From contig NZ_NOIT01000010.1 in assembly GCF_004136555.1 (NCBI RefSeq), forward strand, positions 1 to 64,000: a stretch of 64,000 nt of DNA. The letters run 5' to 3'. Below, in pieces: positions 36,409-44,799 of the stretch; positions within the stretch are counted from its first letter, which is position 1, and every line of letters starts with the position of its first letter. Made by a program: the position numbers and the translations under genes. This DNA comes from Kocuria carniphila (GTDB lineage Bacteria; Actinomycetota; Actinomycetes; Actinomycetales; Micrococcaceae). Below the pieces are notes generated by a model, which had not been told where the DNA came from, ran no database searches, and worked only from the letters and a program-made list of their open reading frames with translations.

Positions 36409-36993
36409 GTGAGCTTTTGGCGCAGACTCAAGGAAGATCTCGAAACTGCCCGCAGCCACGATCCCGCGGCGCGTTCCAATGTGGAGGTCGCGCTGAACTA
36501 TTCGGGGCTGCACGCCATCTGGGCGCACCGGCTCTCACACATGCTGTGGCAGGACCCCAATAAGCGTCTGCTGGCTCGCACGGTGTCCCAGGCAGCCCGG
36601 TGGGCTACGGGTGTGGAGATCCACCCGGGTGCCACGATCGGACGGCGCTTCTTCATCGACCACGGCATGGGTGTGGTGATCGGTGAGACCGCCGAGATCG
36701 GTGAAGACGTCATGATTTACCACGGTGTCACCCTGGGTGGCCGCTCCCTGGAACCGGTCAAGCGCCACCCCACCATTGGCGACCGCGTGACCATCGGCGC
36801 GGGTGCCAAGATTCTCGGCCCCCTGGTCGTGGGCGCGGATTCGGCCGTGGGAGCGAACGCCGTGGTCGTCAAGGACGTTCCCGAGGATTCGATCGTCACG
36901 GGCATCCCGGGCAAGATTCGCCAGCGGACTCCCGAGAAGCAGGAGCCCCTGGTGGACCCTTCCAGCTACATCGATCCCGCAATGTGGATCTGA
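36409..36993 (+). CDS. cysE: Serine O-acetyltransferase
   Basis: CysE forms O-acetylserine for CysK. The 194-residue short-form enzyme has the left-handed beta-helix repeats and the motif [20 protein letters not shown] with its catalytic histidine, followed by HGVTLGG. The start is GTG 36409 after GAAGAGG. Its position after cysK completes the two-step cysteine branch. Confidence 0.96.
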   Translation: MSFWRRLKEDLETARSHDPAARSNVEVALNYSGLHAIWAHRLSHMLWQDPNKRLLARTVSQAARWATGVEIHPGATIGRRFFIDHGMGVVIGETAEIGEDVMIYHGVTLGGRSLEPVKRHPTIGDRVTIGAGAKILGPLVVGADSAVGANAVVVKDVPEDSIVTGIPGKIRQRTPEKQEPLVDPSSYIDPAMWI

Positions 36994-37017
36994 TGCACTA
37001 GTTTTTCCCGGTATTCC

Positions 37018-37061
37018 GACGCCGCGGGCCACCTTTCGTACGAAAGGTGGCCCGCGGCGTC
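37018..37061. terminator. Perfect 44-base loopless palindrome
   Basis: Bases 37018-37039 (GACGCCGCGGGCCACC...) are followed at once by their exact complement at 37040-37061, giving a zero-spacer 44-base palindrome between convergent cysE and gnd. It can end both transcripts, though no strong T tract follows. The outer arm GACGCCGC repeats the theme of the palindrome after lipA. Confidence 0.65.
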
Positions 37062-37085
37062 GTCGTTGGTTCTACTGCGTACGAA

Positions 37086-38543
37086 TCAGGAGACGACCTC
37101 TGAACGATCGCCGCTCCACAGGACGTGGAACGAGCTCTCGGGATCGTCCACGCGCTTGTAGGTGTGCGCGCCGAAGTAATCGCGCAGGCCCTGGGTGAGG
37201 GCGGCGTTGAGGCGCGGGCGGCGCAGCGCGTCGTAATAGGCCAGCGCCGAGGAGAAGACCGGGGCCGGGATGCCGCGCTCGACCGCGCGAGCGACCACGC
37301 GGCGCCATGCGGGCAGGCAGTCTTCCATGGCTGCGACGAACTCGGGAGCGAACAGCAGGTTCAGCGGATCCTTGTCCCCCGCGTAGGCCTCCATGATCAC
37401 GTTGAGCAACTCGGCGCGAATGATGCAGCCTTCGCGCCACAGACTCGCGATGGTCGCGAGGTTCAGGTCCCAGCCGTACTCGCGGCCGGCCATGGTCAGC
37501 ATGTCCAGGCCCTGGGCGTAGGAGACCAGCTTGGATGCGTAGAGCGCCTTGCGGACGTCTTCCACGAACTCGGGATCCTTGACCACGTCCTCGGTGGTGT
37601 CACCGATTCCTGCGGGCAGGGTTTCCTGAGCTTCGCGGCGCATCTCCGGCTCGGAGGATGAGAGCGCGCGGGCGAACACTGACTCGGCAATGGCCGTGAC
37701 CGGGGAGCCCAACTCGAGAGCCTCTTGCACGGTCCAGCGACCGGTGCCTTTCTGGCCGGCGGCGTCCGCAATGATGTCGATGAACGGTTTGCCCGTCTTG
37801 GAATCCACCTGGCGCAGCACGTGAGCGGTGATCTCGATGAGGTAGGAGGAAAGCTCGGTCTTGTTCCATTCATCGAACACGACCGCCTGCTCAGCGGGTT
37901 CCAGGCCGGCCACCGAACGCAACAACTCGTGGGCCTCGCCGATGACCTGCATATCCGCGTACTCGATGCCGTTGTGGACCATCTTGACGAAGTGTCCGGC
38001 ACCGTCCGTGTCGATCCACGCGCAGCACGGCTTGCCATCGTTGGCCTTGGCGGAAATGTCCTCGAGCATGGGGCCCAGGGTCTTGTAGGACTCCTCGGAA
38101 CCACCGGGCATGATGGACGGGCCGTTCAGGGCACCCTCTTCACCGCCGGAGACGCCAATCCCCACGAAGTGCAGGCCGTTCTCCGCGCATTCACGCTCAC
38201 GACGGCGCGTGTCCTGGAAGTAGGAGTTGCCGCCATCAATGATGATGTCGCCTTCGTCGAGCAGCGGGGTGAGCTGTTCGATCACGGAATCCACGGGCTC
38301 GCCGGCCTTGACCATCACCAGGATGCGACGGGGTCGCTCCAGGGAATCCACGAGTTCCTGCATGGTTTCCGTACGGATGAAATCGCCCTCGGAACCATGT
38401 TCCTTGATGAGAGCGTCCGTCTTACCCACGGAACGGTTGTGGAGGGCCACGGTGTAGCCGTGGCGAGCAAAATTGCGGGCAAGGTTCGCGCCCATCACCG
38501 CGAGGCCGGTGACACCAATCTGAGCTTTCTTATCTTCAGCCAT
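37086..38543 (-). CDS. gnd: 6-phosphogluconate dehydrogenase (decarboxylating)
   Basis: Gnd oxidises 6-phosphogluconate to ribulose 5-phosphate in the pentose phosphate pathway. The 485-residue protein has GLAVMGANLARNFARHG (NADP site), IGVSGGEEGALNGPSIMPGG, KMVHNGIEYADMQ with catalytic Lys, and DAAGQKGTGRWT. It is the long, E. coli-type form. It is convergent with cysE. Confidence 0.97.
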   Translation of the reverse strand: MAEDKKAQIGVTGLAVMGANLARNFARHGYTVALHNRSVGKTDALIKEHGSEGDFIRTETMQELVDSLERPRRILVMVKAGEPVDSVIEQLTPLLDEGDIIIDGGNSYFQDTRRRERECAENGLHFVGIGVSGGEEGALNGPSIMPGGSEESYKTLGPMLEDISAKANDGKPCCAWIDTDGAGHFVKMVHNGIEYADMQVIGEAHELLRSVAGLEPAEQAVVFDEWNKTELSSYLIEITAHVLRQVDSKTGKPFIDIIADAAGQKGTGRWTVQEALELGSPVTAIAESVFARALSSSEPEMRREAQETLPAGIGDTTEDVVKDPEFVEDVRKALYASKLVSYAQGLDMLTMAGREYGWDLNLATIASLWREGCIIRAELLNVIMEAYAGDKDPLNLLFAPEFVAAMEDCLPAWRRVVARAVERGIPAPVFSSALAYYDALRRPRLNAALTQGLRDYFGAHTYKRVDDPESSFHVLWSGDRSEVVS

Positions 38544-38619
38544 GGCACAAGCCTACGCACCGTGCGGGGGTCTGAGCAGGGATTGCCCTTTGTTCCCACG
38601 CTCACAATTGGGCATGAGA

Positions 38620-38648
38620 AAACCCCGGACCGTTTGGGTCCGGGGTTT
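38620..38648. terminator. Bidirectional terminator
   Basis: AAACCCCGGAC (38620-38630) pairs with 38638-38648 around a 7-base loop, with A-rich and T-rich flanks. It directly follows the CCA of the tRNA-like element on the minus strand and lies upstream of gnd. Confidence 0.85.
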
Positions 38649-38651
38649 CAG

Positions 38652-38750
38652 TGGTGGAGACCGACGGAATCGAACCGCCGTATCTGTCACGCCCGAAGGC
38701 GATCTAGCGCACCAGCGTCCCCTGGTTCGAAAGCACCTCTCGGCGCGTTC
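38652..38750 (-). other. tRNA-like 3' end, possible tRNA remnant or structured RNA
   Basis: On the minus strand the 3' part is an intact tRNA tail: T arm GGCGG-TTCGATT-CCGTC (38663-38679), acceptor strand GGTCTCC (38656-38662), A and an encoded CCA (38652-38654), followed by a terminator. The 5' side does not give a cloverleaf. It has small hairpins (CGCC-TTCG-GGCG, ACCAG/CTGGT) but no anticodon arm and no matching GGAGACC strand. The length could be different from the span given. It may be a decayed tRNA or an integration scar. Confidence 0.4.
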
Positions 38751-38841
38751 GTGACTACAACGTTAACGCATGGTTGCCCTTTTGTGCCACTCCAAGGGGT
38801 GTTAACCGACTCACAAAGTGCACGCGGATAAGCTGCCGCCC

Positions 38842-39215
38842 GTGAGAATTCCAGCGAAAGCCGAAGCTATTGCCCGCGCAACGTCACTCCAATGGGCGGA
38901 CTGGGCCTCATTGTTGACCGGCGCCGGAGGGGCATCCCTATCTCACGCGCAACTGGCAGAGGTGTCACTCCAGAACATGCCCGAGGCTGTTACGAACCCC
39001 GGCTGGTGGGCGAGCCCCGAACGTCCGTGACGGAGAAGTGGTGGCGCTGGCGCAGGGATCTCTCCGACGGTTCCCGCGCGGCAGTGGAAATCACGCGCAA
39101 ACCCGACGGTCGAACGCTGGTCACGCTGACTCATTCGAAGCTCTCGGGCACCGAGTCCATCGCTCACCGGAAACTCGTCTGGAAACCGTTGTCGCAGCAG
39201 ATCAGCAGTGAGTAA
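38842..39215 (+). pseudogene. Gene remnant (DUF4287-like) with internal deletion and frameshift
   Basis: The N-terminal piece from GTG 38842 reads AEAIARATSLQWADWASLL and NPGWWA, like the start of DUF4287-type proteins. It stops at 39030. A second frame continues TEKWWRWRRDLSDGSR and VTLTHSKLSGTESIAHRKLVW to 39215, like the C-terminal end of such proteins. The central 80-100 residues are missing and the parts are out of frame. The family assignment comes from memory of the motif pattern and is moderate. Confidence 0.5.
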
Positions 39216-39340
39216 ATGCGTGATCAACGACACATAACCGAACGTTCGGTTGCAGTTGTCAGAAGTTACCTACGTGCAGGTAAGCTATACCCCAATCGGG
39301 TGCTGGCAGCTGTATCAGTTATGTCCACCCGATTATAAAA

Positions 39341-39413
39341 GGGCCTTTAGCTCAGCTGGTAGAGCGCTACGTTTACACCGTAGATGTCATCGGTTCGATC
39401 CCGGTAGGGCCCA
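39341..39413 (+). tRNA. tRNA-Val (anticodon TAC)
   Basis: The cloverleaf has acceptor GGGCCTT (39341-39347) against AGGGCCC (39406-39412), D arm GCTC/GAGC, anticodon arm CTACG-TTTACAC-CGTAG giving TAC, T arm ATCGG-TTCGATC-CCGGT and discriminator A. It is followed by a strong terminator. Confidence 0.96.
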
Positions 39414-39420
39414 CCGAATG

Positions 39421-39462
39421 AATGCAGAAGAGACCACCGAGGGGTGGTCTCTTCTGCATTTC
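39421..39462 (+). terminator. Rho-independent terminator after tRNA-Val
   Basis: AATGCAGAAGAGACCACC (39421-39438) pairs perfectly with 39443-39460 around loop GAGG and is followed by TT. Confidence 0.9.
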
Positions 39463-39557
39463 CGGGTCGTATGCCGTTATCTGACCTTAACGACGGGTAA
39501 TCGGCATAGCTCCCTCAGCGCTGGCTCTTACTCATGGGCGCTCCCTTGGTGCTTTGA

Positions 39558-40013
39558 TCAGGACTGGGATGTCAGTCGGCCCAGGACACCCGTTTGGGCC
39601 AGCAGAGCGAATCGGTCCGGCACTCCCCAGTGCTCGACGATCTGCCCGTCCATGACGCGGGCTACGTCGATCACGGTGAAGTCCACTTCACAACCGGTGG
39701 GTGGTCCGAAAAATGGACCTGTATTAGTGCCGTGCCCATGAGCACGGACCCAGACTGTGTCACCTTGTGGGCCAGGAGTCGTTGTTGAATCTTCAATGGT
39801 GAACTTGATGTCCGGAAAGGCTCCGTGCACATCCACCATGGCGGCTTTCACATGCTCAATAGCTTCCGCGCCGGTGCCCGCCAAGCCGAATTGGTGATCG
39901 ATCATGTCCGGGGAACATAACTCATCCGCCACTGCCCCGTCACCGGTGGCGAAACCTTCCTCGAACATTCGTTGCATGACCCGGACCGGATCGTTGGTGC
40001 CATTCTCATTCAT
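39558..40013 (-). CDS. SnoaL-like (ester cyclase) domain protein
   Basis: The 151-residue protein shows the SnoaL-like NTF2 fold pattern: ADELCSPDMIDHQFG, VKAAMVDVHGAFPDIKFTIED and VMDGQIVEHWGVPDRFALL. Such proteins include polyketide cyclases and many uncharacterised enzymes. It stands alone, convergent with the tRNA-Val transcript. Confidence 0.87.
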   Translation of the reverse strand: MNENGTNDPVRVMQRMFEEGFATGDGAVADELCSPDMIDHQFGLAGTGAEAIEHVKAAMVDVHGAFPDIKFTIEDSTTTPGPQGDTVWVRAHGHGTNTGPFFGPPTGCEVDFTVIDVARVMDGQIVEHWGVPDRFALLAQTGVLGRLTSQS

Positions 40014-40221
40014 GGCGTTCTCCGTTCAAGTGGGCTGTCCCACGCACGGCAAGGCAACCGATGGTTGATGCCTTTGACAGTAGACCTGCGGTGACGGCGC
40101 CACCAGAGATTCCCTCGCCGGGTGAACTTGACCTCGGTTTCGCCTGGCACACAACACCGGTCAGAATGGTGGAATACGCGTTGGGCCGCGCAGTCTCGGT
40201 TCACGCTCCCACCATCGAAAG

Positions 40222-40914
40222 GTGATTTCACTCTTGCGGCTCATTCTCGTTCGACACGGTCAGACCAGCTCCAATGTCGGTCATTGCTTGGACACCGCGG
40301 AACCCGGTGCAGATCTGACGGAGCTCGGACGAGAACAGGCCGAAGCGCTCGTGGACACATTAGGGAGCGAACCAGTCCGAGCGATGTTCGTGTCCAACCT
40401 CGTGAGAACGCAGCAGACCGCCGCTCCCCTGGCACGACATTTCAGGCTCGAGCCGATCGTCCGTGAAGGTCTCCGAGAGATCTCGGCGGGTGACCTGGAA
40501 ATGGCCAACGACGAGGAATCGATTCAGACGTACGTCCGCACCGCCGTGGGCTGGTCCGCGGGTAACTGGAACGCTCGCATCCCGGGCTCCGAAGAGGACG
40601 GCCACGACGTGATCCGGCGATTCGACGCCGTCGTGTCGGAAGCCATCGACAGCGCAGCAGACGGAGACGTCCCCATCCTCGTGTCCCACGGTGCCATCAT
40701 CCGTGCCTGGACTGCGGCCCGGTGCGAGAACATCGGCGTGGATTTCGTGGCGCACAACGCACTGTCCAACACCGGTGCCGTGGTGATCGAGGGCTCCGAA
40801 GACCGCTGGCTGGTGACGCACTGGCTGGTGACGCACTGGCAGGAGCAGGCCCTGGGCGGGGCGCCGTTCGAGGACCCCGCGACCGACGGTGCGGCAGCGG
40901 ATCCCGTCCGCTGA
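40222..40914 (+). CDS. Histidine phosphatase superfamily protein
   Basis: The phosphoglycerate-mutase-like protein has the RHGQTSSN motif with the catalytic His, a second arginine near SNLVRTQQTA, the catalytic Glu region LREISAGDLE and SHGAIIRAW. The start may be GTG 40222 or TTG 40234, both after GAAAGG. The C-terminal tail contains a 15-base tandem duplication. The substrate is unknown. Confidence 0.9.
   Translation: MISLLRLILVRHGQTSSNVGHCLDTAEPGADLTELGREQAEALVDTLGSEPVRAMFVSNLVRTQQTAAPLARHFRLEPIVREGLREISAGDLEMANDEESIQTYVRTAVGWSAGNWNARIPGSEEDGHDVIRRFDAVVSEAIDSAADGDVPILVSHGAIIRAWTAARCENIGVDFVAHNALSNTGAVVIEGSEDRWLVTHWLVTHWQEQALGGAPFEDPATDGAAADPVR
40810..40839 (+). repeat. 15-base tandem duplication inside the histidine phosphatase gene
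   Basis: CTGGTGACGCACTGG occurs twice without a spacer (40810-40824 and 40825-40839), duplicating LVTHW in frame. The exact identity points to a recent slippage event. Confidence 0.95.
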
Positions 40915-40918
40915 CCGC

Positions 40919-41941
40919 TCAAACGGTTAGCAACACCTTGGTGGCTCGGCGTTCGTCCATGGCCGTGTAGCCCTCCGCGGCCAGTTCCAACGGCAGTGTC
41001 AGGTCGAAGACGTCACCCGGGGTGATCTGACCCTTCATGATCAGGTCGATCAGTTCTGGCAGGAACCGTCGCACCGGAGCGGGGCCTCCGTGCAGGTGCA
41101 CCTCGGACATGAACAACTGTCCACCGTCGATGGACACACCGTGTGAGACGCCCACGAATCCCACGTGCCCACCCGGACGCGTGGACTTGATGGCCTGTTG
41201 CATGGCTTCTTGCGTTCCCACAGCCTCGATGACGCAGTGCGCGCCCAGTCCCCCGATCAGTTCTTTGATTTTCTCGACGCCGTCGTCGCCGCGTTCCTCG
41301 ACGATGTCGGTGGCGCCAAACTTGGTGGCCAGGGCTTGGCGATTCTTGTGTCGGCTCATGGCAATGATGCGCTCGGCGCCCAGCTGCTTGGCGGCGAGAA
41401 CCCCGGAAAGGCCCACGGCGCCGTCGCCGACCACCGCTACCGTCTTGCCCGGCCCAACCTCGGCGGCCACGGCGGCGAACCAGCCCGTGCCCAGGACGTC
41501 GGATGCAGCCAGCAAGTGCGGAATCTGCTCGTCGGTCGGCTGGGACGGGGTGGCGACCAAAGTGCCGTCGGCCAGGGGAATGCGTGCGTATTCGGACTGC
41601 GTGCCGATTCCGCCCATGCCCACGTTGTTGACGCAGCGGCTCTGGTAACCGTCCTGGCAGATTTCGCACGTGTTGTCCGAGGCGAAGAAAGAGCCGATCA
41701 CGAAATCCCCGACCTTCAGGTTCTTGACGTCGGCACCGATGTGCTCGACCACGCCCACGTACTCATGCCCCATGGGTGCGGGTTCGGAGATATCGCCGTA
41801 GCCGCGGTAGGGCCACAGATCGGAACCACAAATGCAGGTGGCCGCCATTCGAATGATGGCATCCGTGGGTTCTTCGATGACCGGGTCCGGGCGATCTTCG
41901 ACTCGGATATCACCGGGGGCGTGAATCATGACACCGCGCAT
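40919..41941 (-). CDS. Zinc-dependent alcohol dehydrogenase family protein
   Basis: The 340-residue MDR protein has catalytic zinc motifs TCICGSDLW and GHEYVG. The structural site is reduced to DNTCEICQDGYQSRC, and the NAD-binding segment is VVGDGAVGLSGV. It differs from the longer dehydrogenase at 19606 and lacks its insertion. It ends 4 bases from the convergent phosphatase gene. The substrate is unknown. Confidence 0.9.
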   Translation of the reverse strand: MRGVMIHAPGDIRVEDRPDPVIEEPTDAIIRMAATCICGSDLWPYRGYGDISEPAPMGHEYVGVVEHIGADVKNLKVGDFVIGSFFASDNTCEICQDGYQSRCVNNVGMGGIGTQSEYARIPLADGTLVATPSQPTDEQIPHLLAASDVLGTGWFAAVAAEVGPGKTVAVVGDGAVGLSGVLAAKQLGAERIIAMSRHKNRQALATKFGATDIVEERGDDGVEKIKELIGGLGAHCVIEAVGTQEAMQQAIKSTRPGGHVGFVGVSHGVSIDGGQLFMSEVHLHGGPAPVRRFLPELIDLIMKGQITPGDVFDLTLPLELAAEGYTAMDERRATKVLLTV

Positions 41942-42011
41942 AACGAGACTCTCCTTGAATTAGTGTGCGCCGTATTCTTACCGGTCAGGCTGCGAATTCC
42001 CCGAACGGCGC

Positions 42012-42584
42012 CTAGAGGTGTGTGTCGTCGATCCAGCGATTGAATTTCATGCGTAGCGCGCGGTCCAACCCGGCCAGGATGCCGCCGATCTGCAGGGCAG
42101 TGTTCAGCCAGCCCGGCAGGTCGAACGTGGGAACGGTGAAGTCGAGCAGCCGTCCCAGAAAATTCAGGAGTTCCGGAATCTGGGTCACCAGAGCCAGGAC
42201 CAACACAATCCAGGAACAAGCGGAAATGATCCTGTCAGCCGTCGGGTGATTGGCCGAGAATTTCGCACGCCGGTCCTCGCCCGTCCCCGCGCTTGGCCGG
42301 AATGATTCGGCGCGACGGCCGTCCAGATAAACCAGCCGCACGTATTGCATCCCGTACAGGGACAAAGCCGCTTCCACGGTCGCGTAATCGTCCACGCGCA
42401 ATCGGGCGGGCGAGCTGTCTACTGCCACAAACTTGCCGTCCCGGTACAACCGGATCTTCTCCGAGAAATCGAAGAAGTCCACGTCCGCAACCAGTAATGA
42501 GCCCCGGTACTCCAGCTCGAAGGTCGACCGCCAGAGCCAGTCCCACTTCTTGTATGGCGGAAGGTGTTCCGGATTCTTGGCCAC
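42012..42584 (-). CDS. Membrane-anchored hypothetical protein
   Basis: From GTG 42584, after AAGGGAA, the protein has 190 residues. The first 130 form a soluble, beta-rich domain (ELEYRGSLLVADVDFF, KIRLYRDGKFVAVDSS). One membrane span follows near 135-155 and an amphipathic or re-entrant helix near the C-terminus. A longer upstream frame overlaps nrdR and is not used. I recognise no family. Confidence 0.75.
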   Translation of the reverse strand: MAKNPEHLPPYKKWDWLWRSTFELEYRGSLLVADVDFFDFSEKIRLYRDGKFVAVDSSPARLRVDDYATVEAALSLYGMQYVRLVYLDGRRAESFRPSAGTGEDRRAKFSANHPTADRIISACSWIVLVLALVTQIPELLNFLGRLLDFTVPTFDLPGWLNTALQIGGILAGLDRALRMKFNRWIDDTHL

Positions 42585-42654
42585 GCACGTTCCCTTCGGC
42601 ACCGGGGGTTCAACTGGGACTTCTGTTGCCCAGACTAGGCGAAGGTTGACGAGG

Positions 42655-43320
42655 CTAGAGCAAACGCGGCTGCGTTGCCGCCTCCTGTTGCTTCTTGGCG
42701 GCGCGCTTTCGACGCGGCTTGGGTTCGCTCTCCCCCGCCTCATTCGCCGTTGCCGGCGACGACGCCGCTGCGGTTCCTTGCGATGGCTTGCGCGCCGGGC
42801 GGCGTCGTGCGGCGGCCGGTGCGGTGGTCCGACGGGACGTGTCCGGCACCAGGGTCTGCTGGCCGGCCAGTTCCGCTTGCTGCTCGCGCAGCACGTCGAT
42901 GGCGCGCTCGAAGTCCTCGAGACCCTCGAAGGCCTGGTACACCGAGGCGAACCGCAAGTAGGCCACCACGTCCAGGCGCCGCAGCGGGGTGAGGATCGCC
43001 AGGCCCACATCGTGGGCGTCGATCTCGGCTGAACCGGAGGCGCGCACCGATTCTTCGACCTCTTGAGCGAGCATCGCCAGGTCGTCCTCGCTCACCGGAC
43101 GACCCTGGCACGCCTTGCGCACGCCGTTCACGATGTTCTGGCGGTCGAACGGCTCGGTGACGCCGGAGCGTTTGATCACCGAGATCGAGGTGGTTTCCAA
43201 CGTGGAGAATCGTCGCCCGCACTCCGTGCACTGACGGCGCCGTCGAATGGCGGTGCCGTCATCGGTGGTGCGGGAATCGACCACCTTGGAGTCATTGTGT
43301 CGGCAGAACGGGCAGTGCAC
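42655..43320 (-). CDS. nrdR: Transcriptional repressor NrdR
   Basis: NrdR senses ATP/dATP and represses ribonucleotide reductase genes. It has the zinc ribbon CPFC...CTECGRRF and the ATP-cone with [14 protein letters not shown]. The usual length is about 150-160 residues. This one has 221, with a basic, Ala/Arg/Lys-rich C-terminal tail of about 65 residues. It follows hisD by 3 bases. Confidence 0.95.
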   Translation of the reverse strand: MHCPFCRHNDSKVVDSRTTDDGTAIRRRRQCTECGRRFSTLETTSISVIKRSGVTEPFDRQNIVNGVRKACQGRPVSEDDLAMLAQEVEESVRASGSAEIDAHDVGLAILTPLRRLDVVAYLRFASVYQAFEGLEDFERAIDVLREQQAELAGQQTLVPDTSRRTTAPAAARRRPARKPSQGTAAASSPATANEAGESEPKPRRKRAAKKQQEAATQPRLL

Positions 43321-43323
43321 GGA

Positions 43324-44703
43324 TCAGCCTTCCCGGCCGGATGCTTCGGAGCGGATGGTCACGGCCCGGCCGTGGGCGGGCAGATCTTCGCTCGTGGCCA
43401 GTGCCACGATGTCGTCCTCGAGCTCGGCCAAGGCGTCCCGGCTGTACTCGATGACCTGCACGGCCTTCATGAACGACGCCGCGTGCAGACCCGAATTGAA
43501 CACCGCGGTACCGCCTGTGGGCAGCACGTGGTTGGAGCCGGCCGCGTAGTCGCCCAGCGGGACGGGGCTGTAGGAGCCGATGAAGATGGCCCCGGCGTTG
43601 CGCACTCGACCCGCTACCTCGCGAGCGTTCTCGGTGTGGATTTCGAGGTGCTCGGCGGCGTAGGCATCGGCCACTTCGATGGAGCGGTCCAGGTTGTCCG
43701 TGAGCACCACACCGGACTGGGGGCCGCGCAGGGCAATCCCGATGCGTTCGTGGTGCTTCGCCTCGGCGACTTGAGGGGCCAACTCGGCTTCGACGGCTTG
43801 GGCGAACTCGAAAGAATCGGTGATCAGTACCGAACCCGCATCCGGATCATGTTCGGCCTGGGAAATCAGGTCTGCCGCGACAAAACGAGCGTCGGCGCTG
43901 TCATCGGCAATGATCGCGATCTCGGTGGTGCCTGCCTCAGCGTCCACGCCCACGATGGAGCGCAGCTGACGCTTGGCCATCGCCACGAAGATATTGCCCG
44001 GACCGGTCACCGTGTTCACGGGTTCCAGCTCATCCTGGCCGTCAGTCAGGCCGTAGGCCATGGCGGCCAGCGACTGCGCACCACCGATGGCCCAGACCTC
44101 ATCCACTCCGAGTAGACCAGCTGCGGCGAGAATGACGGGGTGCGGGAGGCCACCGAAGTCCTTTTGCGGCGGGGTGCACAGCACCACGGACTCCACGCCG
44201 GCCGCCTGCGCGGGCACGACGTTCATGATCACGGACGAGGGGTACACGGCCAGCCCGCCGGGAATGTAGAGGCCCGCACGCTTGACCGGGGTCCAACGGT
44301 GGTTCAGGACGGCACCGGGCGCGATCTCCACCTCGACGTCCGCCGGGCGTTGGGCCTTGGCGAAGCGACGTGTCCGGTCGATGGCGGTTTCCAGGCCCTT
44401 GCGCACGGCGGGATCCAGCTCGGCAACGGCCTTCTGGATCTCTGCCGGATCAACCTTGATCCGGCCCTGGTCCACGCCGTCGAACTTCTGGGCGTACTCG
44501 CGGATCGCGGCAGCGCCGTTGGTCTGAACGTTCTCAATGATCGATCGCACGCTGGCTTCGGCCTCCGCCACGGACGACGCCGTCTGCCGGGGTACCGCAT
44601 GACGCAGCTCGTTCCAGCTCAGGTGCTGTCCGCGCAGGTCAATGACCCGCAGGAAGCCGGAGGGAGTGGTTGCGGTTGCAGAATCCAGGGTTTGTTCAGT
44701 CAC
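43324..44703 (-). CDS. hisD: Histidinol dehydrogenase
   Basis: HisD performs the last two oxidations of histidine synthesis. The 459-residue protein has PGGLAVYPSSVIMNVVPA, GPGNIFVAMAKRQL and the metal-binding HxxxxL region near GSYSPVPLGDYAAGSNHVLPTGG. It starts at GTG 44703, 96 bases after the dnaE stop. No other his genes are in the window, which is common when hisD opens the his operon. Confidence 0.96.
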   Translation of the reverse strand: MTEQTLDSATATTPSGFLRVIDLRGQHLSWNELRHAVPRQTASSVAEAEASVRSIIENVQTNGAAAIREYAQKFDGVDQGRIKVDPAEIQKAVAELDPAVRKGLETAIDRTRRFAKAQRPADVEVEIAPGAVLNHRWTPVKRAGLYIPGGLAVYPSSVIMNVVPAQAAGVESVVLCTPPQKDFGGLPHPVILAAAGLLGVDEVWAIGGAQSLAAMAYGLTDGQDELEPVNTVTGPGNIFVAMAKRQLRSIVGVDAEAGTTEIAIIADDSADARFVAADLISQAEHDPDAGSVLITDSFEFAQAVEAELAPQVAEAKHHERIGIALRGPQSGVVLTDNLDRSIEVADAYAAEHLEIHTENAREVAGRVRNAGAIFIGSYSPVPLGDYAAGSNHVLPTGGTAVFNSGLHAASFMKAVQVIEYSRDALAELEDDIVALATSEDLPAHGRAVTIRSEASGREG

Positions 44704-44799
44704 CCTTCCATTCTACAAGCGCGCGGCCACAGCCCCGGGTATCCCCGGCCCTGGATACTCGAGGCACCAATCGCACGCGCCTGACCTCCAGATGCCCGG

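Noticed and set aside
38652-39040. tmRNA (ssrA) gene on the minus strand
   Set aside because: The 3' end is tRNA-like, but no tag-peptide frame, no typical GGGG start and no pseudoknot series are visible, and the upstream part codes a gene remnant.
42585-43010. N-terminal extension of the gene at 42012-42584 into nrdR
   Set aside because: The extension is an out-of-frame translation of nrdR with Arg/Ser/Trp-rich nonsense; GTG 42584 has a ribosome site.
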